A DNA stretch of 5,311 nt, from the NCBI GenBank assembly GCA_947452525.1, contig CANGCW010000077.1, positions 1 through 5,311 of the forward strand, written 5' to 3'. The translations under genes and the position numbers were made by a program. Of the stretch, positions 1 to 5,311 are shown in pieces; position 1 is the stretch's first letter; each line of letters begins with the position of its first letter. The notes under the pieces were generated by a model that saw only the letters and a program-made list of their open reading frames with translations, was not told the origin of the DNA and made no database searches. Source of the stretch: Actinomycetota bacterium. Its GTDB lineage: Bacteria; Actinomycetota; Actinomycetes; Nanopelagicales; Nanopelagicaceae.

Positions 1-143
1 ACGGTGATGAGAATCGTGGAGCCGACGTAATTCACGGTCAGCGTTGCCCAGGGAAATCCTCCTTCGACCATCGCGAGAGAGATTGCCCACCGGGCAAGCG
101 AACCAGCGATGCCGCCAACTGCGACGACGGCAATCTTCTTCAT
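1..143 (-). CDS. crcB: Fluoride ion channel CrcB/FluC, N-terminal part (runs off the left edge)
   Basis: The reverse strand from 143 to the window edge encodes 47 residues starting MKKIAVVAVGGIAG, with no stop. FluC proteins are small four-helix membrane proteins that work as antiparallel dimers and export fluoride from the cytoplasm. The visible part holds the family's first two signature blocks: GGIAGSLAR at 10-18, with the conserved Arg18 in helix 1, and FPWATLTVNYVGS at 30-42, which includes the conserved Asn38 and Gly41 of the N-x-x-G pore segment. One deviation is visible: Ala33 stands where most members have Gly (usually G-T-L). The ATG shares one base with the TAA stop of the upstream holin-like gene (TAATG), so translational coupling is likely; no good Shine-Dalgarno is seen. 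There is no room for a fluoride riboswitch directly upstream. The family call is firm despite truncation. Actinobacteria often carry two crcB copies, and a second could lie beyond the edge. Confidence 0.86.
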   Translation of the reverse strand, partial: MKKIAVVAVGGIAGSLARWAISLAMVEGGFPWATLTVNYVGSTILIT

Positions 144-493
144 TACTTATCGCGGTTAACGATAGTCTTATTAAGGATGGAGGAGACGATCGAGATGATG
201 AGGGAGGCGAAGATCGCAGACCACCAACTGTTGATGGAGATAGCGGTGCTCCACTTATCGACGAGCTTTAACATCGCAGCGTTAATGACGATAAGGAAGA
301 GGCCGAGCGAGAGAAGTACTGCCGGCAGGGTGAGAATCTTTACCAAGGTGCCGATAAAAGTATTAACGAAGGCGACGAGCAGTGCGACCCAGAGATAACT
401 CCAGGCGCCACCCTTGATGGTGATTCCAGGAAGAATCGCAGTCGCGACCCAGACAGCAATGGAGAGAACAGCCCAACGGATAAAGATCTTCAT
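143..493 (-). CDS. Phage-holin-family (YvlD-like) small membrane protein
   Basis: This is a 116-residue, very hydrophobic protein with about four predicted membrane helices (roughly 4-22, 34-52, 55-78 and 91-110) and a short basic C-terminus. It matches the phage_holin_4_2 / YvlD family, based on the LPGI motif at 21-24 after helix 1, the TLP turn at 55-57, and the following LGLFLIVINA block. Despite the name, chromosomal members are common housekeeping membrane proteins of unknown function, and nothing here suggests a lysis cassette or prophage. I chose the ATG at 493 because the family usually begins M-K-x-x-x-R; an in-frame TTG at 499 adds two residues and is better spaced (9 nt) from a weak GAG at about 509-511. 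The gene lies about 35 nt after sdhB with no terminator between them, and its stop overlaps the crcB start, so it may be the fourth gene of the sdh transcript. The function is unknown. Confidence 0.85.
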   Translation of the reverse strand: MKIFIRWAVLSIAVWVATAILPGITIKGGAWSYLWVALLVAFVNTFIGTLVKILTLPAVLLSLGLFLIVINAAMLKLVDKWSTAISINSWWSAIFASLIISIVSSILNKTIVNRDK

Positions 494-528
494 GGCCAAA
501 GGCTACAACTCTGAATAGATAATTGCCC

Positions 529-1296
529 TTAGTTTTGAACGATATCTTCTCGCTTGAGAATCTTTGAGCCGAGCCAACGAATTGGGTCGTATTTCGTATC
601 AACAACGCGCTCCTTCATAGGGATAATCGCGTTATCGGTGATGCGAATGTGCTCAGGGCAGACCTCAGTACAGCACTTTGTAATATTGCACATTCCAAGG
701 CCGTGCTCCTCTTGCGCCTGCTTCTTACGGTTGCGCAAGATATCAAGCGGATGCATATCGAGCTCAGCGATACGGATGAAGAAGCGAGGTCCAGCGAAGG
801 ACTTCTTATTCTCTTCATGGTCGCGAATAACGTGGCAGGTATCCTGACAGAGGAAGCACTCGATGCACTTGCGGAACTCTTGTGAGCGCTCGACATCCAC
901 CTGCTGCATACGTGGTTCGCCTGGCTTCATATCTGCAGGCATCTCGACGGAAGGAATCTCCATCGCCTTCTTGTAGTTGAAGGATACATCGGTAACGAGA
1001 TCTTTGATAACAGGGAATGCACGAAGCGGTGTGATTGTGATTGTCTCATCTTCACCATATGCAGAGACTTGAGTCATGCAAGCAAGACGTGGACGGCCAT
1101 TGATCTCCATGGAGCAAGAGCCACACTTGCCAGCCTTACAGTTCCAACGAACTGCGAGGTCACCCATCTGCGTTGCTTGAACGCGGTGGATGATGTCGAG
1201 GACTACTTCACCTGGGTTAGCATCAACCGTGACATCTTGAAGTGCGCCGGTCGTGTCATCGCCACGCCAGATGCGTAATTTAAGAGTGCGTGCCAT
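529..1296 (-). CDS. sdhB: Succinate dehydrogenase iron-sulfur subunit (SdhB, Sdh1 type)
   Basis: This 255-residue protein is the electron-transfer subunit of complex II, carrying electrons from the FAD of SdhA to the membrane anchor. The N-terminal 2Fe-2S ferredoxin domain (about 1-105) has ligands Cys53, Cys58, Cys61 and Cys73. The C-terminal ferredoxin domain (about 135-240) has CIECFLCQDTC, with Cys144, Cys147, Cys150 and Cys154, and a second group, Cys203, Cys209 and Cys213-Pro. By the E. coli SdhB pattern, Cys144/147/150/213 would hold the 4Fe-4S cluster and Cys154/203/209 the 3Fe-4S cluster. An extra Cys208 sits next to Cys209, and Cys154 is followed by His instead of the usual Pro. The CIECFLCQ and HEENK segments resemble mycobacterial Sdh1. 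The ATG overlaps the sdhA stop (TAATG) and is preceded by AAAGGTGG, 9 nt upstream. Length and motifs are complete, with no sign of damage. Confidence 0.97.
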   Translation of the reverse strand: MARTLKLRIWRGDDTTGALQDVTVDANPGEVVLDIIHRVQATQMGDLAVRWNCKAGKCGSCSMEINGRPRLACMTQVSAYGEDETITITPLRAFPVIKDLVTDVSFNYKKAMEIPSVEMPADMKPGEPRMQQVDVERSQEFRKCIECFLCQDTCHVIRDHEENKKSFAGPRFFIRIAELDMHPLDILRNRKKQAQEEHGLGMCNITKCCTEVCPEHIRITDNAIIPMKERVVDTKYDPIRWLGSKILKREDIVQN

Positions 1297-3185
1297 TAGT
1301 TGGTACCACCTTTCGCGATCTCTTCACTTGTCATGTACTTCTCGAGTTCATGAATATCGAAGAGATCGAAGAGCTCCTTGGGAAGTGCTGAGAGTGGTTG
1401 CGCCTTGATGGAGACTTTCTCGCCATCGAAGCTAGAGATGTGATTGACCTGACGCCAGGTTGAGTTCATACCTGGGAAGTCATCGCGGGTGTGACCACCG
1501 CGTGACTCTTGACGAAGAACCGCTGACTTCGCAGTGCTCTCAGCGACTAACAACATATTGTCGAGATCGAAGGCGAGATGGAAACCAGGGTTGAACTTAC
1601 GTGAACCAGTGACGGAGATATTTGCACTGCGCTTGCGGATATCGGCAATCTTCTCAATTGCCTCTACCAGTTCTGATTCAGTGCGGATAATTCCGACGAG
1701 GTTATGGGTAACTTCTTGTAACTCTTGGTGGAGTGAATATGCGTTCTCTCCGCCGGTACGCGCAAATGGCGCCTCAATACGCGCTGCAGCCTGCGAGATA
1801 CTCGCTTCGCTCACTGGGTTTGCGCCATGTGACTTCACATAAGCAACTGCACCCATTCCTGCGCGACGGCCGAAGACCAAGAGGTCGGTAAGTGAATTTC
1901 CGCCGAGTCGGTTTGATCCATGCATTCCACCTGCAACTTCACCAGCTGCGAAGAGTCCATCGACGCCTACTGCCGCTGCAGTATCTGGCTCAACTTCGAC
2001 TCCACCCATGACGTAGTGACATGTTGGGCCAACTTCCATTGGCTCTTTGGTGATATCTACGCCAGCGAGTTCATAGAACTGATGCCACATAGATGGAAGG
2101 CGCTTCTTAATAACCTCTGCAGAGAGGCGCTTAGAGACATCGAGGAATACTCCTCCGTGCTCAGTTCCGCGACCCGCTTTAACCTCGCTATTGATTGCGC
2201 GCGCAACCTCATCGCGTGGAAGCAACTCTGGTGGGCGGCGGTTGTTATCTTGATCGAGATACCAACGGTCTGCCTCGGCCTCGTTATCGGCATACTTATC
2301 TTTAAATACATCTGGGATGTACTTAAACATGAAGCGCTCGCCGAGTGAGTTGGTGAGAATTCCACCCTCACCACGAACTGACTCTGTTACGAGAATTCCC
2401 TTTACAGAGAGTGGCCAGACCATTCCGGTTGGATGGAATTGCAAGAACTCCATATCAACAAGATTTGCTCCTGCTTTTAGAGCGAGCGCATGGCCATCGC
2501 CGGTGCCCTCCCATGAATTCGATGTGATCTTAAATGTCTTTCCGACTCCACCTGTTGCGATAACAACGGCTGGTGCTTCGAAGAGAACTTCATCTCCGCT
2601 CTCGCGCCAGTAACCATATGCGCCAGAGATCTTGCCGTTATCTTTAAGAATCTCAGTGATGGTGAGTTCAGCGAAGACCTTGATGAACTTCTCTGCATCA
2701 CCAAACTCTTTTGCATCCTTCTGCTGAAGGGCGACGATACGTTGCTGCATCGTGCGGATGAGTTCTAGGCCGGTGCGGTCACCTACGTGAGCTAGGCGTG
2801 GATACTCGTGGCCACCAAAGTTGCGTTGTGAAATCTTTCCCTCTTTGGTGCGATCAAAGAGAGCGCCCCACATCTCGAGCTCCCAGATGCGATCTGGAGC
2901 CTCTTTTGCATGTAATTCAGCCATACGGAAGTGGTTAAGGAACTTTCCGCCGCGCATGGTGTCGCGGAAGTGAACCATCCAGTTGTCATTGTCGTTGACG
3001 TTACCCATCGATGCAGCTGCGCCACCCTCTGCCATAACAGTGTGGGCCTTACCGAACAATGATTTACAGACGATTGCAACAGAGAGTCCAGCTTCACGTG
3101 CTTCTACTGCAGCGCGAAGTCCTGCTCCACCTGCGCCGATAACAACGACGTCATACTTGTAGCGATCTAATTTAGGTGAGGTCAT
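1296..3185 (-). CDS. sdhA: Succinate dehydrogenase flavoprotein subunit (SdhA, Sdh1 type)
   Basis: This 629-residue protein oxidises succinate to fumarate on the cytoplasmic face of complex II in the TCA cycle; the same fold can also run fumarate reduction. Visible motifs: the FAD-binding GAGGAG at 17-22; His48 in KAHTVMAEGG, at the position of the covalent FAD attachment histidine; FHPTG at 250-254 (His251, Thr253); RGEGG at 271-275; Arg324 in PRDEVAR, matching the catalytic proton-shuttle arginine; His390 in PTCHYVMGG; and Arg426 in SNRLGGNS. All key active-site residues are therefore present. It is longer than the E. coli protein (588) and close to mycobacterial Sdh1 flavoproteins (about 645), with a linker rich in charged residues around 290-320. 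The ATG is preceded by AGGAG with 6-nt spacing, and 9 nt separate it from the sdhC stop. Neighbours on both sides encode the other subunits. Whether it mainly oxidises succinate or reduces fumarate cannot be read from sequence alone. Confidence 0.97.
   Translation of the reverse strand: MTSPKLDRYKYDVVVIGAGGAGLRAAVEAREAGLSVAIVCKSLFGKAHTVMAEGGAAASMGNVNDNDNWMVHFRDTMRGGKFLNHFRMAELHAKEAPDRIWELEMWGALFDRTKEGKISQRNFGGHEYPRLAHVGDRTGLELIRTMQQRIVALQQKDAKEFGDAEKFIKVFAELTITEILKDNGKISGAYGYWRESGDEVLFEAPAVVIATGGVGKTFKITSNSWEGTGDGHALALKAGANLVDMEFLQFHPTGMVWPLSVKGILVTESVRGEGGILTNSLGERFMFKYIPDVFKDKYADNEAEADRWYLDQDNNRRPPELLPRDEVARAINSEVKAGRGTEHGGVFLDVSKRLSAEVIKKRLPSMWHQFYELAGVDITKEPMEVGPTCHYVMGGVEVEPDTAAAVGVDGLFAAGEVAGGMHGSNRLGGNSLTDLLVFGRRAGMGAVAYVKSHGANPVSEASISQAAARIEAPFARTGGENAYSLHQELQEVTHNLVGIIRTESELVEAIEKIADIRKRSANISVTGSRKFNPGFHLAFDLDNMLLVAESTAKSAVLRQESRGGHTRDDFPGMNSTWRQVNHISSFDGEKVSIKAQPLSALPKELFDLFDIHELEKYMTSEEIAKGGTN
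1306..1313 (-). promoter_or_regulatory. Ribosome binding site of sdhB
   Basis: AAAGGTGG on the minus strand lies 9 nt before the sdhB ATG at 1296 and inside the last codons of sdhA (Lys-Gly-Gly). It supports the chosen start and points to coupled translation across the TAATG junction. Confidence 0.7.
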
Positions 3186-3191
3186 AGCGGG

Positions 3192-3196
3192 CTCCT
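3192..3196 (-). promoter_or_regulatory. Ribosome binding site of sdhA
   Basis: AGGAG on the minus strand overlaps the sdhC stop codon (TAGGAG) and lies 6 nt before the sdhA ATG at 3185. It fixes the sdhA start and ties the two genes into one operon. Confidence 0.75.
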
Positions 3197-3998
3197 AGAA
3201 GAAGTACCAGTTAGAGATCGCATGTGTAGCGACTTCACGGACATAGATATCGGTAAGCCAAACACCCGCAAGTGAGATCCAAGCGAACTGCTGGTGGAAA
3301 TGGTTGAGCTTTGAAACTAGCGTCCACGCCTTATAACGCATGGGATGTTTTGAGAAGTTACGGAGACGTCCACCCACTGTGTGGCGGCAGGTATGACATG
3401 AGAGCGAGTAGAACCAGAGGAATGATGCATTTGCTAGAAGCACAAGAGTTCCCACTGACATGTGGCCCCATTGATTCTCAGAATTTCTAAATGCGAGGAC
3501 TGCATCAACGGTTAGTAAGACGTTAAAGACTAGTCCGGCGTAGAAGAACCAACGGTGTGCATTCTGCAAGATGAGTGGTGCACGAGTCTCACCTGTGTAC
3601 TTTGCATGTGGTTCTGCCACAGCGCATGCTGGTGGTGACATCCAGAAAGATCTGTAATACGCCTTGCGGTAGTAATAGCAGGTCATGCGGAAACCAAGTG
3701 GGAAGATCAAGATAAAGAGCGCAGGAGAGAATGTCATTCCCCAGATGTGAATAATGGGGAAGAGGCGGCCAAGGAGAGATGAACCTGGCGCACATGACTG
3801 CGAAAGACATGGCGAATAGAACGGAGAGATAAGCGGCTCTATGAAGTAGTAGTTATTTTCAAAGGCACGCCATGTTGCGTAAATAATGAATGAGATAAGA
3901 ACGCCGAATGTGACGAGTGGTTGCAACCACCAACGGTCAGTTCGCAGTGTTCGTTCTGCGATCTTTGCGCGCCCTTCAGAAAATACTCCTGTAGCCAC
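3195..3998 (-). CDS. sdhC: Succinate dehydrogenase membrane anchor (SdhC, type F complex II)
   Basis: This 267-residue integral membrane protein anchors SdhA and SdhB and passes electrons to quinone. I see about five hydrophobic helices (roughly 26-46, 80-105, 148-170, 181-204 and 230-255). As in mycobacterial Sdh1, it is a single, larger anchor gene placed first in the operon, with no separate sdhD. Potential metal or quinone ligands are Cys64 and Cys69 in the first long loop, His84 in helix 2, Cys125 and His131 in the second loop, His148 at the start of helix 3, the CHTCRH motif at 201-206 at the end of helix 4, and His233/His235 at helix 5. From memory, the M. smegmatis Sdh1 structure has a Rieske-type 2Fe-2S cluster in its membrane subunit; assigning residues here is my inference. 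The start is GTG, supported by AGGGAG 5 nt upstream. The family call rests on position, length and topology as well as sequence resemblance. Confidence 0.92.
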   Translation of the reverse strand: MATGVFSEGRAKIAERTLRTDRWWLQPLVTFGVLISFIIYATWRAFENNYYFIEPLISPFYSPCLSQSCAPGSSLLGRLFPIIHIWGMTFSPALFILIFPLGFRMTCYYYRKAYYRSFWMSPPACAVAEPHAKYTGETRAPLILQNAHRWFFYAGLVFNVLLTVDAVLAFRNSENQWGHMSVGTLVLLANASFLWFYSLSCHTCRHTVGGRLRNFSKHPMRYKAWTLVSKLNHFHQQFAWISLAGVWLTDIYVREVATHAISNWYFF

Positions 3999-4003
3999 GA
4001 TCT

Positions 4004-4009
4004 CTCCCT
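4004..4009 (-). promoter_or_regulatory. Ribosome binding site deciding the GTG start of sdhC
   Basis: AGGGAG on the minus strand lies 5 nt before the GTG at 3998. No in-frame ATG is close by with such a site, so it supports the non-ATG start. Confidence 0.7.
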
Positions 4010-4018
4010 GCAGATTCG

Positions 4019-4055
4019 AAAAACTAGCCTCTTTCGGACCCCAGAAGGGTGAGGC
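4019..4055 (-). terminator. Terminator-like stem-loop in the sdhC leader (possible attenuator)
   Basis: On the minus strand GCCTC (4055-4051) pairs with GAGGC (4031-4027), and inside it ACCC (4050-4047) pairs with GGGT (4041-4038), leaving a CCGAAA bulge on one side. TAG and then TTTTT (4023-4019) follow directly. A stem followed by a T run is the layout of an intrinsic terminator, but here it lies just 20 nt ahead of the sdhC GTG and downstream of any promoter that starts near 4110. It could attenuate the sdh operon, or stop transcripts coming from the tRNA. The stem is interrupted, so its strength is uncertain. Confidence 0.4.
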
Positions 4056-4113
4056 AACAGGGATAAGTTTCCACCTGAAGTGAGGTTGACGCTAGGTAAA
4101 GCTGAGCGTGGAT

Positions 4114-4119
4114 ATTATG
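4114..4119 (-). promoter_or_regulatory. Possible -10 box for the sdhCAB operon
   Basis: CATAAT on the minus strand matches five of six bases of the bacterial -10 consensus and is the best candidate between the tRNA and sdhC. No good -35 box is found 16-18 nt upstream, where the sequence belongs to the 12-bp hairpin. Many actinobacterial promoters depend mainly on the -10 element, so it remains plausible. It would give a leader of roughly 110 nt. Confidence 0.27.
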
Positions 4120-4122
4120 AAA

Positions 4123-4156
4123 TCAGCCACTCACACGTCTTGTCGTGAGTGGCTGA
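4123..4156 (-). terminator. Perfect 12-bp hairpin after the tRNA-Ser gene
   Basis: TCAGCCACTCAC at 4123-4134 and GTGAGTGGCTGA at 4145-4156 form a perfect 12-bp inverted repeat around a 10-nt loop. Read with the tRNA (minus strand), it begins about 11 nt after the encoded CCA and is the natural candidate for its terminator. The T run is on the wrong side, however: six T residues (4165-4160) come before the stem and only TTTCATAAT follows it. Actinobacterial terminators often lack a clean T tail. The repeat also sits just upstream of the possible sdh -10 box, so an operator role is an alternative. Confidence 0.5.
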
Positions 4157-4166
4157 ATCAAAAAAG

Positions 4167-4252
4167 TGGCGGAGGGCGTGGGATTTGAACCCACGAAGGT
4201 TTCCCTTGCCGGTTTTCAAGACCGGTGCACTCGGCCGCTATGCGAGCCCTCC
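4167..4252 (-). tRNA. tRNA-Ser(UGA)
   Basis: The minus strand folds into a complete class II tRNA. The acceptor stem is GGAGGGC (4252-4246) with GCCCTCC (4177-4171), then discriminator G at 4170 and a genome-encoded CCA at 4169-4167. The anticodon stem CCGGT/ACCGG encloses the loop CTTGAAA, with anticodon TGA at 4216-4218, which reads UCA and related serine codons. The long variable arm typical of tRNA-Ser is present, with AAGG/CCTT around a GAAA loop. The T arm is GTGGG TTCAAAT CCCAC, and the D arm closes with GCA/TGC. The gene lies about 50 nt downstream of the HAD gene that follows serS, so the seryl-tRNA synthetase and one of its substrates are almost adjacent. Confidence 0.97.
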
Positions 4253-4259
4253 GTGGGCA

Positions 4260-4288
4260 AACTTACCTTGTGGAGGCCTATCCGCCAA
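4260..4288 (-). promoter_or_regulatory. Likely promoter of the tRNA-Ser gene
   Basis: On the minus strand TTGGCG (4288-4283) and TAAGTT (4265-4260) are separated by exactly 17 nt. They match four of six -35 bases and fit the TAxxxT -10 pattern. The predicted transcription start is about one base before the mature tRNA 5' end at 4252, so the transcript would need very little 5' trimming. Independent tRNA transcription therefore seems likely even though serS and the HAD gene lie upstream in the same direction. Confidence 0.5.
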
Positions 4289-4303
4289 AAAATCAGGCTC
4301 GGA

Positions 4304-5131
4304 TTAGGGGCGAACGGGGAGTTCTAGGAGTTGCTCGATAACTTCAGCGACGCCATCGGCTTCACATGGGGCGGCAACAAACTTTGCATGGAGAGGCGTA
4401 TCGGCATGGCCATCCTCAATGGCCCAGGATCTCTCGGCCCACTCCAGCATAGAGAAGTCATTGGGATTATCTCCAAAAGCCACGACATCGGCTGCGGTGA
4501 TTCCAAGGCGAGATGCCATCTTTGCCAGGGTCTCGCCCTTGCTGACGCCGAGCGCTGAGATCTCTAGGAGCGCCTCGGAACCATTGGAGTGAGTGATTGT
4601 GGCGAGATGTCCCACTTCACGCTCTGCAATAACGAGCATCTCATCGGATGTCATCTCGTAATCGCTGCAACGAGCGAGCATCTTAAATGCAGGACGAACA
4701 CAACGATCTTCAATGCGATCCACTGGTTGCATATCGATACCGATATCCCAACGAGGGATGTACTTGCTCTCGTGGTGGAACTCATTGCCGTACTCAATTG
4801 CAAAAGAAATTGGCGGAATTACTTCACGAAGCTTTTTCACTAATTCAAGTTGTACATCAACCGAAATGTTGAACTCTTCAAGAACTCTGTCATTCATCAA
4901 GTCATACAACATCGCACCATTTGCGCAGATTGCGCTACCGAATCCAAAAGCATCTCGTACTTCAGGCATCCAGCGAGGAGGTCTTCCAGTAACGAAGAAG
5001 ATCTCTACACCAAGATCATGTGCGCGCTTAAATGCAGCAATCGTTCGATCGCTCACACCTGAGTAATGAGGAACGATCGTTCCATCAAGATCAGTTGCTA
5101 TGAGCTTCGGCCGGTAGCCGGGAATACTCAC
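4304..5131 (-). CDS. HAD-superfamily hydrolase, Cof type (IIB)
   Basis: This 275-residue soluble protein is a probable phosphatase acting on a small phosphorylated metabolite. All four HAD motifs are visible: motif I DLDGT with nucleophile Asp14 and acid/base Asp16; motif II Thr48 in VTGR; motif III Lys198 in VSKGETL; and motif IV GDNPND at 220-225 with Asp221 and Asp225 for magnesium. The C2-type cap lies between motifs II and III (about 85-190), and ALLEIS before the lysine is typical of the Cof group. Known members dephosphorylate sugar phosphates, flavin intermediates or pyridoxal phosphate; the substrate here cannot be told. The GTG start overlaps the serS stop by four bases (GTGA), and no clear Shine-Dalgarno precedes it, so it is probably translated by coupling to serS. 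A serS-HAD pair suggests co-expression but does not prove a role in serine or tRNA metabolism. Confidence 0.92.
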   Translation of the reverse strand: MSIPGYRPKLIATDLDGTIVPHYSGVSDRTIAAFKRAHDLGVEIFFVTGRPPRWMPEVRDAFGFGSAICANGAMLYDLMNDRVLEEFNISVDVQLELVKKLREVIPPISFAIEYGNEFHHESKYIPRWDIGIDMQPVDRIEDRCVRPAFKMLARCSDYEMTSDEMLVIAEREVGHLATITHSNGSEALLEISALGVSKGETLAKMASRLGITAADVVAFGDNPNDFSMLEWAERSWAIEDGHADTPLHAKFVAAPCEADGVAEVIEQLLELPVRP

Positions 5132-5311
5132 GCAGGAACCAAAGTATCGACACCAAGGAATGGACGGAGCGCTGCGGGAACATTCACTGAACCATCTTCA
5201 TTCTGATGGTTCTCGAGAATTGCAACAATCATGCGAGGAATCGCAACGAGCGTTCCATTAAGAGTTGCTAGCGGCTTTGTGCCATCTTCTGCCTTGTAGC
5301 GGATATTAAGT
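5128..5311 (-). CDS. serS: Seryl-tRNA synthetase, C-terminal 60 residues (runs off the right edge)
   Basis: The reverse strand from the right edge to the TGA at 5130-5128 encodes LNIRYKAEDG, then TLNGTLVAIPRMIVAILENHQ, and ends in LGVDTLVPA. This is the end of the class II catalytic domain of SerRS, which charges tRNA-Ser with serine (and, in bacteria that have it, also tRNA-Sec). The R-x-N-I-R-Y strand and the motif 3 helix with its ATP-binding arginine (IPR, then the ENHQ helix) are characteristic, followed by the usual V-P-x-x-L-R-P-F end. Everything upstream, including motifs 1 and 2 and the coiled-coil tRNA-binding arm, lies outside the window. The stop overlaps the GTG of the HAD gene. 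The call is firm because these C-terminal motifs are highly conserved. Confidence 0.95.
   Translation of the reverse strand, partial: LNIRYKAEDGTKPLATLNGTLVAIPRMIVAILENHQNEDGSVNVPAALRPFLGVDTLVPA

Noticed and set aside
177..398. Short plus-strand frames opposite the holin-like gene and sdhB
   Set aside because: They are antisense to genes with clear family motifs and show no plausible start signal or homology.
143..493. A holin gene as a sign of a prophage or lysis cassette
   Set aside because: The protein belongs to the chromosomal YvlD-like branch and is surrounded by housekeeping genes; no endolysin or phage structural gene is present.
1920..2348. A 142-residue open frame on the plus strand, antisense to sdhA
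   Set aside because: It lies wholly inside the strongly supported sdhA gene, has no recognisable domain or ribosome binding site, and its composition is what the antisense of sdhA would give.
4086..4118. Plus-strand TTGACG followed by TATTAT, resembling a promoter
   Set aside because: The spacing is 21 nt, too long for a standard promoter, and transcription would run antisense into the tRNA with no plus-strand gene to serve.
4287..4306. Six T residues just after the HAD stop (minus strand), with a short AATC/GATT pairing
   Set aside because: A 4-bp A/T-rich stem is too weak for a terminator, and the T run partly overlaps the better-supported -35 box of the tRNA promoter.
1..5311. Mobile elements, CRISPR arrays, attachment sites or signs of tRNA-linked integration
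   Set aside because: I saw no direct repeats of the tRNA 3' end, integrase or transposase, or regularly spaced repeats. The region reads as conserved core genome.

Overview
All supported genes in this window lie on the minus strand, so the transcription order runs from high to low coordinates. The organism is most likely an actinobacterium. The central operon matches the mycobacterial Sdh1 arrangement of a single multi-span anchor, then a flavoprotein of about 630 residues, then an iron-sulfur protein. Base composition looks close to half G+C by eye, and genes overlap or nearly touch. That fits a compact, moderate-GC actinobacterium such as the streamlined freshwater lineages, but this placement is inference and not proven here.

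Right part (about 4167 to 5311): the C-terminal 60 residues of seryl-tRNA synthetase (serS) overlap by 4 nt (GTGA) with a Cof-type HAD phosphatase. About 50 nt further on is a tRNA-Ser(UGA) gene with its own promoter-like boxes. A synthetase and one of its substrate tRNAs are therefore almost adjacent.

Middle (3999 to 4166): this is the only sizeable non-coding stretch. It holds a perfect 12-bp hairpin after the tRNA, a weak -10-like box, and a second hairpin followed by five T residues in the likely leader of the sdh operon.

Centre (529 to 3998): sdhC, sdhA and sdhB encode a three-subunit respiratory complex II. Succinate is oxidised at the FAD of SdhA, electrons pass through three Fe-S clusters of SdhB, and reach quinone in the membrane through SdhC. 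SdhC carries a CHxCxH motif at the end of a membrane helix. This suggests the type F complex II known from Mycobacterium smegmatis Sdh1, which has a Rieske-type cluster inside the membrane.

Left part (1 to 499): two small membrane-protein genes follow in the same direction: a phage-holin-family (YvlD-like) protein and the N-terminus of a CrcB/FluC fluoride channel, joined by a TAATG overlap. They may be read through from sdhB.

This is mostly an ordinary core-genome region. I see no mobile element, CRISPR array, prophage or clearly new system. The most interesting points are the SdhC metal-ligand candidates and the leader hairpins.
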